Shown: positions 43,085-52,862 of the stretch, piece after piece | Numbering within the stretch: the stretch's first letter is position 1 | How the letters are laid out: each line of letters starts with the position of its first letter | NCBI GenBank assembly: GCA_934270475.1 | Contig: CAKQPS010000006.1 | Location: 1 to 64,000, forward strand | Length of the DNA stretch: 64,000 nucleotides | Origin: an uncultured Alphaproteobacteria bacterium | Lineage (GTDB): Bacteria; Pseudomonadota; Alphaproteobacteria; RF32; CAG-239 | Reading direction: 5' to 3' | The notes under the pieces: model-generated | The model's database searches: none | What the model was told of the DNA's origin: nothing | What the model saw: only the letters and a program-made list of their open reading frames with translations | Position numbers and translations under genes: made by a program

Positions 43085-44935
43085 TTATTCTTTAGCCAAA
43101 ATTAAGTTGTTGCGTTCTTTAATCAGCTGCTGATAGCGCGAATATATATCAGCGGAGTTTTCCGGTTGCTTACTCATTAAAGTTGTACATTCTTTAAGTT
43201 CATTATCTATTTGTTTAAGCTGAATTTCTAATAAACCGTTGTCTATTTCCGTTTTTAGGCTAGGCAGGGTGGATTTTTGCGATTTATACATATTTAATTC
43301 CCACAAATCGCCGATTTCTGCTGCATAGTTAAGTTTTAATTTTTCCATCAGCTGTTCGCTGTCTAATTGTTCGTCCTCTTGATGAATTTCGATAATTTCC
43401 GCCAAAACTTTAGCCATTCTGCTGTCGTTTATTTCAAAAGATGACAGCTTTTCTTCATATTTTTCAATAAGCTCTGGATATAACAGCATAGCCGCAATAA
43501 TTCCGCGGATAACCAAATCATTCAACGGCGGTTTTTTCACAAAATGATAAACTGGCTCGGCTTCTTGCTTTTTGCGGCGCGGAGTATAGGCTGTTTTAGC
43601 TTTAGTTTCAGTCGTCGGCTGCTCATTGGCTGTATTGGCTTGCGCATTTTTATAAATCGAACCTTTACCGAAGGTGTAGTAAATCCGCTTTTTCATTTCT
43701 TGCGCATAATAGCTGCGGATTTGCTCGTCTTTGATTTTTGCGACCTCTTCAAAAGTTTCTTTTTCAATCAGCGCCTTTTGTTCTGGAGTGTCGGTATCTT
43801 TGTTCATTTTGCATTTGTGCCACAAAATATCAACCAAAGGTTTAGCACGCTGCAAATATTGTTCAAACACTGGCGCACCCAAGCTGTGCAGCAGTTCGTC
43901 AGGGTCTTTTTTTTCTTTTAGAAAAATATAGTTGACCGAATAACCGGCTTTTAATATCGGCAGTACGCGGTCTATTGAGCGGATAGCCGCCTTAATTCCG
44001 GCGCCGTCGCCGTCAAAACAAAGAGTAGGGGTATTGCATACGCGCCAAGCCTCAATAATTTGCTCTTCGGTTAACGCGGTGCCTAAAGGCGCCACCGCAT
44101 AGCTGAAATTAAAGCTGTCAAGCGCAATTACGTCCATATAGCCTTCGCAAATAATCAGCCTTTTAGAGCTGTAAGCCGGTTCACGGGCGTGATTCATATT
44201 ATAGAGAATACGGCGTTTATTAAAAATCGGAGTTTCCGGTGAGTTTAGGTATTTGGGCTGGCTGTTATCCATAATTCGTCCGCCGAACGCAATGACATTA
44301 CCTTGCTTGTCCATAATCGGAATCATTACACGGTCGCGGAAAAAATCGTGCGGAGCTCGAGATTTATCTTCCGGCACGGCAATCAAGCCAAGCTCCGCCA
44401 TATCGTGTTCGGAAATACCTTTGGACGAGAGCAGCGCTTTTAAGCCGTTGCCGCTGGGAGCGTAACCGAGACGGAATTTTTTTATGGTCTCTTCGCTCAG
44501 GGCTCTTTTGTCTTTGAAATAGGATAAACCATGCGCCCCCACCGGCATACGCAGGTTCTTTTCAAAATATGCGCAGGCGATATCCATAATTTCATATAAG
44601 GATTTACGTTTTAGGTTTTGCTCTTGGCTTTCTTTGGACCAAGCAGGCAGCTGCATACCGACTTTATCTGCCAGTTTTTTTACGGCTTCAATAAAAGGCA
44701 AACCATTGGCGTCCATCTCAAACTTTACAATATCGCCGTGGGCGCCGCAGCCGAAACAATGGTAAAAGCCTTTGCTCTCATTAACGGTGAATGACGGTGT
44801 TTTTTCATTATGAAAAGGGCATAAGCCTAAATACTCACGCCCTCTTTTCGTTAGTTTTACTTTACTTCCGACAACGTCCGCAATAGAAATTCTACTGCGG
44901 AGTTCGTCTAGAAATTTTTGTAAATCGTCGTTCAT
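43085..44935 (-). CDS. dnaG: DNA primase
   Basis: 616 residues; makes RNA primers for replication. N-terminal zinc ribbon with Cys39, His42, Cys60 and Cys63 (CPFH ... CFGC), the TOPRIM core with LIICEGYMDVIAL and FDGDGAGIKAA, and a C-terminal helicase-binding domain that is more diverged, with a basic linker (YTPRRKKQEAE). The usual dnaG neighbours rpoD and rpsU are not here; instead a YqeY-family gene lies upstream on the same strand, a common alphaproteobacterial pair. Confidence 0.95.
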   Translation of the reverse strand: MNDDLQKFLDELRSRISIADVVGSKVKLTKRGREYLGLCPFHNEKTPSFTVNESKGFYHCFGCGAHGDIVKFEMDANGLPFIEAVKKLADKVGMQLPAWSKESQEQNLKRKSLYEIMDIACAYFEKNLRMPVGAHGLSYFKDKRALSEETIKKFRLGYAPSGNGLKALLSSKGISEHDMAELGLIAVPEDKSRAPHDFFRDRVMIPIMDKQGNVIAFGGRIMDNSQPKYLNSPETPIFNKRRILYNMNHAREPAYSSKRLIICEGYMDVIALDSFNFSYAVAPLGTALTEEQIIEAWRVCNTPTLCFDGDGAGIKAAIRSIDRVLPILKAGYSVNYIFLKEKKDPDELLHSLGAPVFEQYLQRAKPLVDILWHKCKMNKDTDTPEQKALIEKETFEEVAKIKDEQIRSYYAQEMKKRIYYTFGKGSIYKNAQANTANEQPTTETKAKTAYTPRRKKQEAEPVYHFVKKPPLNDLVIRGIIAAMLLYPELIEKYEEKLSSFEINDSRMAKVLAEIIEIHQEDEQLDSEQLMEKLKLNYAAEIGDLWELNMYKSQKSTLPSLKTEIDNGLLEIQLKQIDNELKECTTLMSKQPENSADIYSRYQQLIKERNNLILAKE

Positions 44936-44962
44936 ATCCCTAACAAGCCGTAAAGTGGTTTA

Positions 44963-45415
44963 TTACGCCAAAAACTTTTTAATAGCGGCAGATGCGGCGC
45001 CAAAGTCCATTTGTCCGGCGTATTTGGCTTTTAACGCACCCATAACCTTGCCCATATCGCGAATGCCGGCGGCTCCGGTTTCGGCAATGGCTGCTTTAAT
45101 GGCTTCTTCAGTTTCTTCGGCGTTCATTTGTTTTGGCAAAAAGCGGCTGATAACATCTATTTCCGCTTGCTCTTTTTCTGCCAAATCCGGACGATTGCCT
45201 TCTTTATAAATTTTGATAGATTCATTTCTTTGTTTAATCATGGTCTGCATCATAGCAAGCAAAACGTCATCGCCGGCTTTTTCCAAGCCTTTGCCGCGGG
45301 CTTCAACATCTTTTTCTTTTTGACCGGCAATAATCAGGCGCACAGCGCTGACAGTTTTCATATCTTTGTTTTTCATGGCTTCTTTTAAGCTGTTCTGCAA
45401 ATCTTCTCTTAACAT
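44963..45415 (-). CDS. GatB/YqeY domain protein
   Basis: About 150 residues from ATG 45415 (TAAGGAG upstream); the frame is open 11 codons further. YqeY homologues share the GatB tail domain that grips tRNA: LREDLQNSLKEAMKNKDMKTVSAVRLI at the start, EKEQAEIDVISRFLPKQM and GIRDMGKVMGALKAKYAGQMD at the end. Function alone is unclear; in this window the full gatB is also present. It lies 27 bases ahead of dnaG on the same strand and may be co-transcribed. Confidence 0.92.
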   Translation of the reverse strand: MLREDLQNSLKEAMKNKDMKTVSAVRLIIAGQKEKDVEARGKGLEKAGDDVLLAMMQTMIKQRNESIKIYKEGNRPDLAEKEQAEIDVISRFLPKQMNAEETEEAIKAAIAETGAAGIRDMGKVMGALKAKYAGQMDFGAASAAIKKFLA

Positions 45416-45425
45416 TTTTATCTCC

Positions 45426-46244
45426 TTAAATATTTGCATTTTTATCAAAACTAAGTTTTATACTCTTATCTTCTAAGCTGTCATTATCCGGCAGCAAAAT
45501 ACGGAACACGGCGCTGAAACTAGGCTCCAAACGGTCTAAAGTTAAAACTTTAACCGATTCAGCTAGTTTGTCGCCGGTTTTGCTGTATAATTCTGCCTTA
45601 ATTGGTAAAATAGCTGATTTCATATCACTTTCATTATATACCAAGCCGGAAATTTCTACAAAATTTTCATCGTGACGGCGCAAATAACGGCTTTTTATAT
45701 TTTTAAATACCAAACCGCGTCCTTCGTGCAAGCTTTTTATCCCCATTCCATTATAAAAATGCTCTAACTGCGGAATTTTTGACACTATATAAAAGCGGTT
45801 GGCATAACCGATATAGAATGTAAAAGCAATTATAAGCAAAAATAAACAGCAGTTTATCATAAACGGGGTGAAAAACATGGCGATTTTTCTTTTATAACGC
45901 TCCAGTTTGGTGTCTGAAGAGCCGTTGCCGCTGAACAAGCCTTTAGTGTCTTGTGATAAACGGTTGAACATTGCGTCCACATCGCTATTGGACGAAGTCT
46001 GCGGACTGATAGCCTGCGGTCTAAGCTGCGGCGCAGCGCTGGTGGAGATTGTTTTTTTGCTTTTGCTTGGTGCTGTGGCGGCAGCTGGCGGCACAGTTGT
46101 TTCAGGCGCCATTTTCTTGACGTCCTTAGGGTAAACTGTCCACACTTCGCCACATTCGGCACATTTAAATTTTTTACCTACTTCAGAAATTTTACCTTCG
46201 GGAATTTGATATACAGCATTACATTTTGGACAACTTATTAACAT
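45426..46244 (-). CDS. Zinc-ribbon (MJ0042) membrane protein
   Basis: About 272 residues from ATG 46244 (GAGG upstream). N-terminal MJ0042-type zinc ribbon with CPKC ... CAEC, a Pro/Ala/Ser-rich linker, one membrane helix (about 140-160, INCCLFLLIIAFTFYIGYA) and a C-terminal beta domain of the DUF3426 type (FVEISGLVYNESDMKSAILPIKAELYS, FRILLPDNDS). Such proteins are found throughout proteobacteria; role unknown. It stands divergent from ftsE. Confidence 0.85.
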   Translation of the reverse strand: MLISCPKCNAVYQIPEGKISEVGKKFKCAECGEVWTVYPKDVKKMAPETTVPPAAATAPSKSKKTISTSAAPQLRPQAISPQTSSNSDVDAMFNRLSQDTKGLFSGNGSSDTKLERYKRKIAMFFTPFMINCCLFLLIIAFTFYIGYANRFYIVSKIPQLEHFYNGMGIKSLHEGRGLVFKNIKSRYLRRHDENFVEISGLVYNESDMKSAILPIKAELYSKTGDKLAESVKVLTLDRLEPSFSAVFRILLPDNDSLEDKSIKLSFDKNANI

Positions 46245-46354
46245 ACTAACCTCTTTTTTTTGCACTATATTCTAAAAAATTGCAGATTAAAAGAAAAAAA
46301 GTATTTTATTAAACGGAATATTGATATATTCTTTAGGCAAATTGGAGGAAGGTA

Positions 46355-47062
46355 ATGAATAATAACCAATCGACCGTCAGTCAGCCGATTATAGATTTGC
46401 AAAATGTTTCGGTCGGCTACGAGCGCAGCGGCGATGTGCTGCAAAATGTTTATTTCTCGCTGCTTCCGGGGTCTTTTACTTTTATAACCGGAAAAAGCGG
46501 CGCCGGCAAGACGACTCTTTTAAATATGCTCTATTTGGTGAAAAAGCCGAATAAGGGAATTTTGAAAGTGTTTGGAAATAATATCAATTTTTCTAACCGC
46601 GACACTTTGGCTGAACTGAGACAAAAAATAGGTGTGGTTTTTCAGGATTTCCGCTTGTTGGAACATTTGAGCGTTTTTGATAATATTGCATTGCCTTTGC
46701 GGGTGCGCGGCATGGGCGAAAAGGAAATTTATAAACGCGTGACCGAGCTGCTGCAATGGGTTGAGCTGCATAAAAGCATTTATAAAATATGCTCTTCGCT
46801 TTCCGGCGGTGAAAAGCAGCGCGTCGCCATTGCCAGAGCCGTTATAAACCGTCCGGAAATTTTGTTTGCCGATGAGCCGACCGGAAGCGTTGACTCTGAA
46901 ATTGCCGGCAAGCTGATGCGTTTGTTTGTGGAATTGAACAAGGTTGGAACTACCGTGGTTTTGGCAACCCACAATGAACAGCTGACTTCCAGCTATAACT
47001 ATCCGCGGATTACGCTGGCTGACGGTTCGGCAAAATTGTATCCGGCATTAAAAAGAATATAA
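46355..47062 (+). CDS. ftsE: Cell division ATP-binding protein FtsE
   Basis: 235 residues. ABC ATPase with Walker A GKSGAGKTT (46-54), Q-loop FQDFRLLEHLS, signature LSGGEKQRVAIARA and Walker B LFADEPTGSVD. With FtsX it drives cell-wall amidase or endopeptidase activation at the septum. GGAGGAAGG precedes ATG 46355. First gene of a long colinear run; ftsX follows 16 bases later. Confidence 0.95.
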   Translation: MNNNQSTVSQPIIDLQNVSVGYERSGDVLQNVYFSLLPGSFTFITGKSGAGKTTLLNMLYLVKKPNKGILKVFGNNINFSNRDTLAELRQKIGVVFQDFRLLEHLSVFDNIALPLRVRGMGEKEIYKRVTELLQWVELHKSIYKICSSLSGGEKQRVAIARAVINRPEILFADEPTGSVDSEIAGKLMRLFVELNKVGTTVVLATHNEQLTSSYNYPRITLADGSAKLYPALKRI

Positions 47063-47078
47063 TAAGGAGTGACGATAG

Positions 47079-47993
47079 ATGAAAAGTGATTTGGTAACCG
47101 GACGACGGGGTGAAATTAACACCGAAGACGATGACACCTCTGCTTTTATGTATGTTCTTACCTCTATTTATATGTATTTGTTTATTGTTGTTTTGGCGAT
47201 TGTTATGGCTATCAACGCCATGGCTGACAGCTGGAAGAAAGATATTATGGGCTCGGTTACGGTGCAGATTATTCCGGTAGAAGATGAAAATAAACATGTC
47301 GATGCCGAAAAAACACTGGAACAGCAAAACAAAGTTCTGCAATACATAGAAAATCTGTCGGCTGTGGCGAGCGCCAAGGCTTTGGACACTCAAACAATTG
47401 AAAAATTGATGACGCCGTGGCTCGGCAACAAAGTGAATATATCGTCTTTGCCTATTCCGGTTTTGCTAGATGTCAAATTAAAACCTAATTCCGAGCTGAA
47501 TTATGATGAAGTAACCCGCGGTTTGCGTCAGGTTTCGGAATATGCCTCTATTGATAACCATCGCTTGTGGCTGAACAGACTGCTGAAATTTGCCGCATCT
47601 TTGAAAAATATTGCCATTACGGTGCTGCTGATGGTGATAGGCATTTGCGCTTTTTCTATTTATTATTCCACCCGCACCAGTTTGGGAATAAACATAAACT
47701 CTATTGAAATTTTACATATTATCGGCGCCAAAGATGACTATATTGCACGGCAATATGCTAGAAATTTTGTAAAAATAGGTTTCTTTTCCGGCATAATTGG
47801 TTTAATGGCGGCTATTCCAAGCATTATTTTAGTGGCTAAATACGGCGTTTCTACCGGAAGCGGCTTGATAAAAGGCGCCCAGCTTTCAACTTTGGCTTGG
47901 AGCTTGATTATGACAACTCCTTTGTTTTCTGCTTTGTATGCTATGATAGTGTCATATTTTACGGTTAAAAAATCGCTGGAGAAAATGATTTAA
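47079..47993 (+). CDS. ftsX: Cell division protein FtsX
   Basis: 304 residues. Cytosolic N-terminus, first membrane helix (about 26-46), a periplasmic domain that would contact the hydrolase adaptor, then three helices (about 170-300) as in FtsX permease-like proteins. IILHIIGAKD-type motif (IEILHIIGAKDDYIARQY) is diagnostic. Its stop overlaps the start of the next gene (TAATG). Confidence 0.93.
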   Translation: MKSDLVTGRRGEINTEDDDTSAFMYVLTSIYMYLFIVVLAIVMAINAMADSWKKDIMGSVTVQIIPVEDENKHVDAEKTLEQQNKVLQYIENLSAVASAKALDTQTIEKLMTPWLGNKVNISSLPIPVLLDVKLKPNSELNYDEVTRGLRQVSEYASIDNHRLWLNRLLKFAASLKNIAITVLLMVIGICAFSIYYSTRTSLGININSIEILHIIGAKDDYIARQYARNFVKIGFFSGIIGLMAAIPSIILVAKYGVSTGSGLIKGAQLSTLAWSLIMTTPLFSALYAMIVSYFTVKKSLEKMI

Positions 47994-48574
47994 TGAAACG
48001 CTGGCTTTTATATGGACTATTAAGCGCGTTTACGGCGTGGTTCGGCGGGTTTGTTTGGTTTGCTCATTATATCAACTCTTATGATATTGACACCAGCACC
48101 AAGACTGACGCTATTATAGTGCTGACTGGCGGAAAAAATAGAATTTCCGAAGGAATCAGGCTGTTAAATGAAAATTTGGCGGACAAATTGTTTATTTCCG
48201 GCGTGCCGGCAGATGTTTCCATAAAACAAATAGAAAAGCAAGCCAAAGTATATGCCAACGATGAAAATAAAATAGAGCTGGGGCGCAAAGCCACAAATAC
48301 CATAGAAAACGCCATAGAAACCGAAGAATGGATTAAAAAAAACAATATAAAATCCATTCGTTTGGTTACTTCCAGCTATCATATTCCGCGCAGTTTGCAG
48401 GAATTCATAATTTATGTAACCATGGAAAGCAATTTGGAAGTTATATTAAACCCGATTTATTCACCAAACGTTAATCTTAAATGGTGGAAAAGCTGGGGAA
48501 CTTTCCGACTGCTGATGATGGAATATAACAAGTTTTTGGTGGTGTACTTTTGCCGGCATTTACACATTTATTAA
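47993..48574 (+). CDS. YdcF family (DUF218) protein
   Basis: 193 residues with one N-terminal membrane helix. DUF218 features: DAIIVLTGGKNRISEGIRLLNE, LFISGVP, ATNTIENAIETEEWI and IRLVTSSYHIPRSLQEF. The family includes ElyC/SanA-type envelope proteins affecting cell-wall lipid carriers, and vitamin B12-linked folds. It overlaps the ftsX stop by one base, so translation is coupled. Confidence 0.9.
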   Translation: MKRWLLYGLLSAFTAWFGGFVWFAHYINSYDIDTSTKTDAIIVLTGGKNRISEGIRLLNENLADKLFISGVPADVSIKQIEKQAKVYANDENKIELGRKATNTIENAIETEEWIKKNNIKSIRLVTSSYHIPRSLQEFIIYVTMESNLEVILNPIYSPNVNLKWWKSWGTFRLLMMEYNKFLVVYFCRHLHIY

Positions 48575-48585
48575 GGAGAAAACAA

Positions 48586-49350
48586 ATGCTGTTTATTCGT
48601 TCTTTATTGACTAATATTTTCTTTTTCGGAACTTTGGGCATCGGCTGCGTGCTTCAGCTGCCCTTAGCTTTGCTGCCGCAAAAAGTAACCATATTCTATT
48701 GGGATAAAGTTATTATGCCGGTTGCTTTGTTTTGGGTTCGTTTGTTCGGCGGTATAAAATTAGAGGTTCGCGGCGTTGAAAATATCCGGCATCACGATGT
48801 TTTGTATGCCTGCAAGCACGAATCGGCGCTGGAAACTTATTCATTTACGCAATTTTCTCCGACCACTACCTATATTTTGAAAAAAGAATTGATATTTTTA
48901 CCGTTTTTCGGCTGGTCGCAATATTTTTACGGCATGATTCCCGTCAACCGCAAAGGCGGCGCCCGTGCAATGAAACATATGCTGGAAGAAGTCAGAAAAA
49001 AAACAAGCAAAGGGCGTCCGGTGGTGATTTTTCCGGAAGGAACGCGCTGTCAGCCGGGGTCTACCAAAGGCTATAAATCCGGTATTTTCTTTTTAGCCGA
49101 AAATTTGGAGCTGCCGGTTGTTCCGGTTGCCATCAATACCGGCTTGTTTTGGGCGAAGAACTCTTTTTTACGTTATCCGGGGACGGCGGTGTTTGAATTT
49201 TTGCCGCCAATAAGCGCTAAAGGCAAAACAAAAGAAGAATTTATGAACGAATTGCAGACGGCTATAGAAAACAAGTGCGCCGAACTCAATGCCGAAGCTG
49301 TGCAAAAATATCCGTATGTTGCTAAAATGATTGCTCCAAAGGAGGACTGA
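48586..49350 (+). CDS. plsC: 1-acyl-sn-glycerol-3-phosphate acyltransferase
   Basis: 254 residues from ATG 48586 (AAGGAG upstream). Acylates lysophosphatidic acid to phosphatidic acid at the inner membrane. The catalytic motif is His78-x4-Glu83 (KHESALET), an HX4E variant of HX4D seen in this branch; the FPEGTR motif (near 150) and hydrophobic N-terminus are present. The position next to ftsEX is common in alphaproteobacteria. Confidence 0.88.
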   Translation: MLFIRSLLTNIFFFGTLGIGCVLQLPLALLPQKVTIFYWDKVIMPVALFWVRLFGGIKLEVRGVENIRHHDVLYACKHESALETYSFTQFSPTTTYILKKELIFLPFFGWSQYFYGMIPVNRKGGARAMKHMLEEVRKKTSKGRPVVIFPEGTRCQPGSTKGYKSGIFFLAENLELPVVPVAINTGLFWAKNSFLRYPGTAVFEFLPPISAKGKTKEEFMNELQTAIENKCAELNAEAVQKYPYVAKMIAPKED

Positions 49351-51096
49351 ATGTGGTCTAAAATTAAGAATTCGGTGCGGACGCTGTGTCTTATTTTAGG
49401 TGCTTTAACGTTAGTTTGTCTGTTGGGGCTTATCTGTTTTGCCTATATAAACAGCAATACAATAAACATTGAAGATGATACTTATCTGACCATAGATTTC
49501 AGCAAACCGTTGGTTGAAACTGAAGATACCAGCATTTTAGCTGATTTAGCAGATGAAACGCCTTTGCAATATACAAAATTGCTGCAATCAATAGAATTTG
49601 CGGCAACCGATGATAAAATTACCGGACTGGTTGCAAAGATAAATGTAGTGGATTTAGAGCCGGCGCAAGTGCAGGAAATAGCTCAGACTATTGCAAAATT
49701 TAAAACATCAGGCAAAAAGACAATAGCTTTTTCGCAAGGCTTCGGACCTTTTGGACACGGAAATTCGGAGTATTATTTGGCTTCATTTTTTGATAAAATA
49801 TATATGCAGCCACATACCTATATCGGGCTAACCGGTATCAGCATTGAAATTCCGTTTATCAAAAATTTTTTAGATAAAATAGGCTTGGATTCGGAATTTT
49901 ATGCGCGCTATGAATATAAAAACGCTATGGCTTCGTTGACCGACGCCAAAATATCTAAGGTATACGCCAAGGAAATGGAAGAGTTTGGCAAAGCCATGTT
50001 GGCAGAAATAAAATCGGATATTGTCCGCAACAGACATTTGAATGATACTTTTGAAAATATTATAAATACAGCGCCTCTTACTGCCGAAGACGGTGTAAAA
50101 CTCGGCTTGATAGATGGCATAATGTATCAATCGCAGCTGGAAAAACAACTGAAACAGGACGGTGCACAGCATTTTGTTGATATGAACGACTATGCCGCCG
50201 GATTATATCCAAACAGCGGAGATTTGCCGACAGTGGCTGTTTTGAACCTAAACGGAGAAATAAAAGACGGTAAAACTGAAGATTCTTTAGACAGCGGAAA
50301 TGTTATTGCCGGCGCCAGTGTTGTAGAAGATATTGAAAAAATTAAAGAATTGCCGAATTTGAAAGCTGTGGTGGTAAAAATTAACAGCTCAGGCGGAAGT
50401 TATAACGCCGCAGATGAAATTTATTTTGCGCTTAAACAGTTAAAACAAGAGACAAACGTTCCTTTAATTGTTTCTCAATCATCTTATGCCGCTTCCGGCG
50501 GATATTATATTTCGCTGGCGGGAGACTATATTTTTGCCGAGCCGATGACTGTGACCGGTTCAATAGGAGTTTTAGGCGGAAAAATGGTTTTTGCTGGATT
50601 ATGGAAAAAACTTGGCATAAACTGGAGCCAAATTGTTTTGGGAGACAATGCTGGAATTTTAAGTATAAACCATAATTTCTCGGCAAAAGAAAAGCAAATA
50701 TTCAACCGTTCTTTAGATGATGTTTATCAAGACTTTACGGCGAAAGTGGCAGAAAACCGCAAGCTGACAAAGCCTATGGATAAAATTGCCCGCGGGCGGG
50801 TTTGGACCGGACGTCAGGCTCTTGAACTTGGGCTGGTTGACGAGTTCGGGGGATATTCGGACGCGGTTATTAAAGCTTTGGAACTTGGCAACGTCGGCAA
50901 AAACCAAGACATTAAAATAGTCACATATCCAAAGGCTAAGAGCTTTACCGAAAAACTGAGCAGCCTTATTGCCGGCACCGGAACTATTAAAGCAGAAAAA
51001 ATTATTGAGCAAAGCGGTGTTGATATTGTAAATTTAAAACTTTTCAAACGCTTACAATATGATACTGTAATGCTACCGATAAAAATAAATATGTAA
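49351..51096 (+). CDS. sppA: Signal peptide peptidase SppA (67K type)
   Basis: 581 residues, a double-domain protease that degrades cleaved signal peptides. Membrane anchor at 12-32. The catalytic Lys lies in ARYEYKNAMASLT (near 190) and the Ser in SQSSYAASGGYYI (near 377), as in E. coli SppA. GGAGG sits just before plsC ends, and ATG 49351 immediately follows that stop. Confidence 0.92.
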   Translation: MWSKIKNSVRTLCLILGALTLVCLLGLICFAYINSNTINIEDDTYLTIDFSKPLVETEDTSILADLADETPLQYTKLLQSIEFAATDDKITGLVAKINVVDLEPAQVQEIAQTIAKFKTSGKKTIAFSQGFGPFGHGNSEYYLASFFDKIYMQPHTYIGLTGISIEIPFIKNFLDKIGLDSEFYARYEYKNAMASLTDAKISKVYAKEMEEFGKAMLAEIKSDIVRNRHLNDTFENIINTAPLTAEDGVKLGLIDGIMYQSQLEKQLKQDGAQHFVDMNDYAAGLYPNSGDLPTVAVLNLNGEIKDGKTEDSLDSGNVIAGASVVEDIEKIKELPNLKAVVVKINSSGGSYNAADEIYFALKQLKQETNVPLIVSQSSYAASGGYYISLAGDYIFAEPMTVTGSIGVLGGKMVFAGLWKKLGINWSQIVLGDNAGILSINHNFSAKEKQIFNRSLDDVYQDFTAKVAENRKLTKPMDKIARGRVWTGRQALELGLVDEFGGYSDAVIKALELGNVGKNQDIKIVTYPKAKSFTEKLSSLIAGTGTIKAEKIIEQSGVDIVNLKLFKRLQYDTVMLPIKINM

Positions 51097-51114
51097 GAGA
51101 AAGAGGTAAAAACT

Positions 51115-51402
51115 ATGGCAATAGATAATGAAACCGTCAAGAGAGTGGCTTTTCTCTCCCGTTTGAAGGTTGATGACGATAAAATTGAAACAACCAAAGA
51201 AGAATTTAATAAAATTTTGAATTGGATAGAAGAGTTAAACGAAATCAATACCAATAATGTTGAACCGCTGATTTCGGTTAATGATACGAATTTGCGTATG
51301 AGAGAAGATGTTGTCAACGACGGAAATTATCAGGAAGCAGTTTTAGAAAACGCTCCAGATAAAGAATATGATTATTTTGCCGTACCTAAAGTTGTGGAGT
51401 AA
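51115..51402 (+). CDS. gatC: Aspartyl/glutamyl-tRNA amidotransferase subunit C
   Basis: 95 residues; the clamp subunit of GatCAB. It shows [38 protein letters not shown] and the REDVV motif. GAGG is ten bases ahead of ATG 51115. gatA starts four bases after its stop. Confidence 0.95.
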   Translation: MAIDNETVKRVAFLSRLKVDDDKIETTKEEFNKILNWIEELNEINTNNVEPLISVNDTNLRMREDVVNDGNYQEAVLENAPDKEYDYFAVPKVVE

Positions 51403-51406
51403 AAAA

Positions 51407-52861
51407 ATGAAAGAAATTACTAAATTAACGATTCACGAAACTTTAGACAGTTTGAAAAATAAAAAGTTCAGCGCTGTGGAATTGACAGAAGCTTATTTGC
51501 AAAATATGGAAGACGGCAGACACTACAACGCTTATGTTACCGAATGTGCAGACAAAGCCTTGGAACAGGCTAAAAAGGCTGATGAACGCTATGCGGCGTC
51601 AACAAACAGAGCGCTGGAAGGTATCCCTTTGGGAATTAAAGACCTGTTTTGCACTAAAGGTATCCGCACCACCGCTTGTTCTCGTATTTTGGATAATTTT
51701 GTGCCGCCTTATGAATCAACCGTTACGGCAAATCTGCTGAATGATGGCGCCGTATTTTTGGGCAAGCTGAATATGGACGAGTTTGCTATGGGCGGAAGTA
51801 ATGAAACCAGCTGTTTTGGTCCGGTAATTAACCCTTGGAGCAAAGATAAAGATTTAGTTCCGGGCGGTTCTTCCGGCGGTTCGGCGGCTGCAGTTGCCGC
51901 TAATATGTGCGCAGGAGCAACGGCGACAGACACTGGCGGCTCTATCCGCGAACCAGCAGCGTTTTGCGGCTGTGTCGGCATTAAACCGACATACGGTCGC
52001 TGCTCCCGTTATGGCATTGTGGCTTTTGCTTCTTCTTTAGACCAAGCCGGTCCAATTGCCAAAGATGTGCGCGACAGTGCGATTTTACTGAAAAGCATGG
52101 CTGGTTTTGATGAAAAAGATTCAACTTCTTATAATCAGCAAGTTCCTGATTTTGAAAGTTTCTTAGGCAAAGATATAAAAGGCTTGAAAATCGGCTTGCC
52201 TAAAGAATATCGTCCTGAAGGACTGAATGAAGAAGTTTGCGCTTATTGGGATAAAACAGCAGAGGCTTTGAAAGCGCGCGGAGCTGAATTGGTGGAAATT
52301 TCATTGCCGCATACAAAATATGCGCTGGCAACATATTATGTTTTGGCGCCTGCCGAAGCTTCATCAAATTTGGCTCGTTATGACGGTATCCGCTATGGTT
52401 TAAGAGTTGAAGGCGAAAACTTGGATAAACTCTATATTAACACCCGTACGGCAGGTTTTGGTGCCGAGGTTCGCCGCAGAATTATGATTGGAACCTATGT
52501 TCTTTCTGCTGGTTACTATGACGCTTATTATATTAAAGCGCAGAAAATGCGCCGTCTTATTCATGACGATTTTGTTAATGCGTTTAAAAAGTGCGATGTT
52601 ATTTTAACTCCGACTTCTCCAGTTACCGCATTCCCGATTGGTGATGAAAATATGAAAAAGAACCCTATAAACATGTATTTAAACGATGTGTTTACTGTTT
52701 CAATAAACCTTGCCGGCTTGCCGGCGATAAGCCTTCCGGTAGGTTTATCTAAAGATGGTTTGCCGTATGGCATGCAGGTGATTGGAAAAGCCTTTGATGA
52801 AGGAACAGTCTTCAGTGTTGCCGATAAAATAGAAACTGATGCAAAGTTTGAAAGGAAGTAA
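51407..52861 (+). CDS. gatA: Aspartyl/glutamyl-tRNA amidotransferase subunit A
   Basis: 484 residues from ATG 51407; the frame is open 13 codons earlier into gatC but the family start is here. Amidase of the Ser-cisSer-Lys type: Lys78 in GIKDLF, and the serines in [14 protein letters not shown] with [15 protein letters not shown]. It releases ammonia from glutamine for the transamidation done by GatB. Presence of GatCAB implies misacylated Gln- or Asn-tRNA in this organism. Confidence 0.96.
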   Translation: MKEITKLTIHETLDSLKNKKFSAVELTEAYLQNMEDGRHYNAYVTECADKALEQAKKADERYAASTNRALEGIPLGIKDLFCTKGIRTTACSRILDNFVPPYESTVTANLLNDGAVFLGKLNMDEFAMGGSNETSCFGPVINPWSKDKDLVPGGSSGGSAAAVAANMCAGATATDTGGSIREPAAFCGCVGIKPTYGRCSRYGIVAFASSLDQAGPIAKDVRDSAILLKSMAGFDEKDSTSYNQQVPDFESFLGKDIKGLKIGLPKEYRPEGLNEEVCAYWDKTAEALKARGAELVEISLPHTKYALATYYVLAPAEASSNLARYDGIRYGLRVEGENLDKLYINTRTAGFGAEVRRRIMIGTYVLSAGYYDAYYIKAQKMRRLIHDDFVNAFKKCDVILTPTSPVTAFPIGDENMKKNPINMYLNDVFTVSINLAGLPAISLPVGLSKDGLPYGMQVIGKAFDEGTVFSVADKIETDAKFERK

Positions 52862-52862
52862 A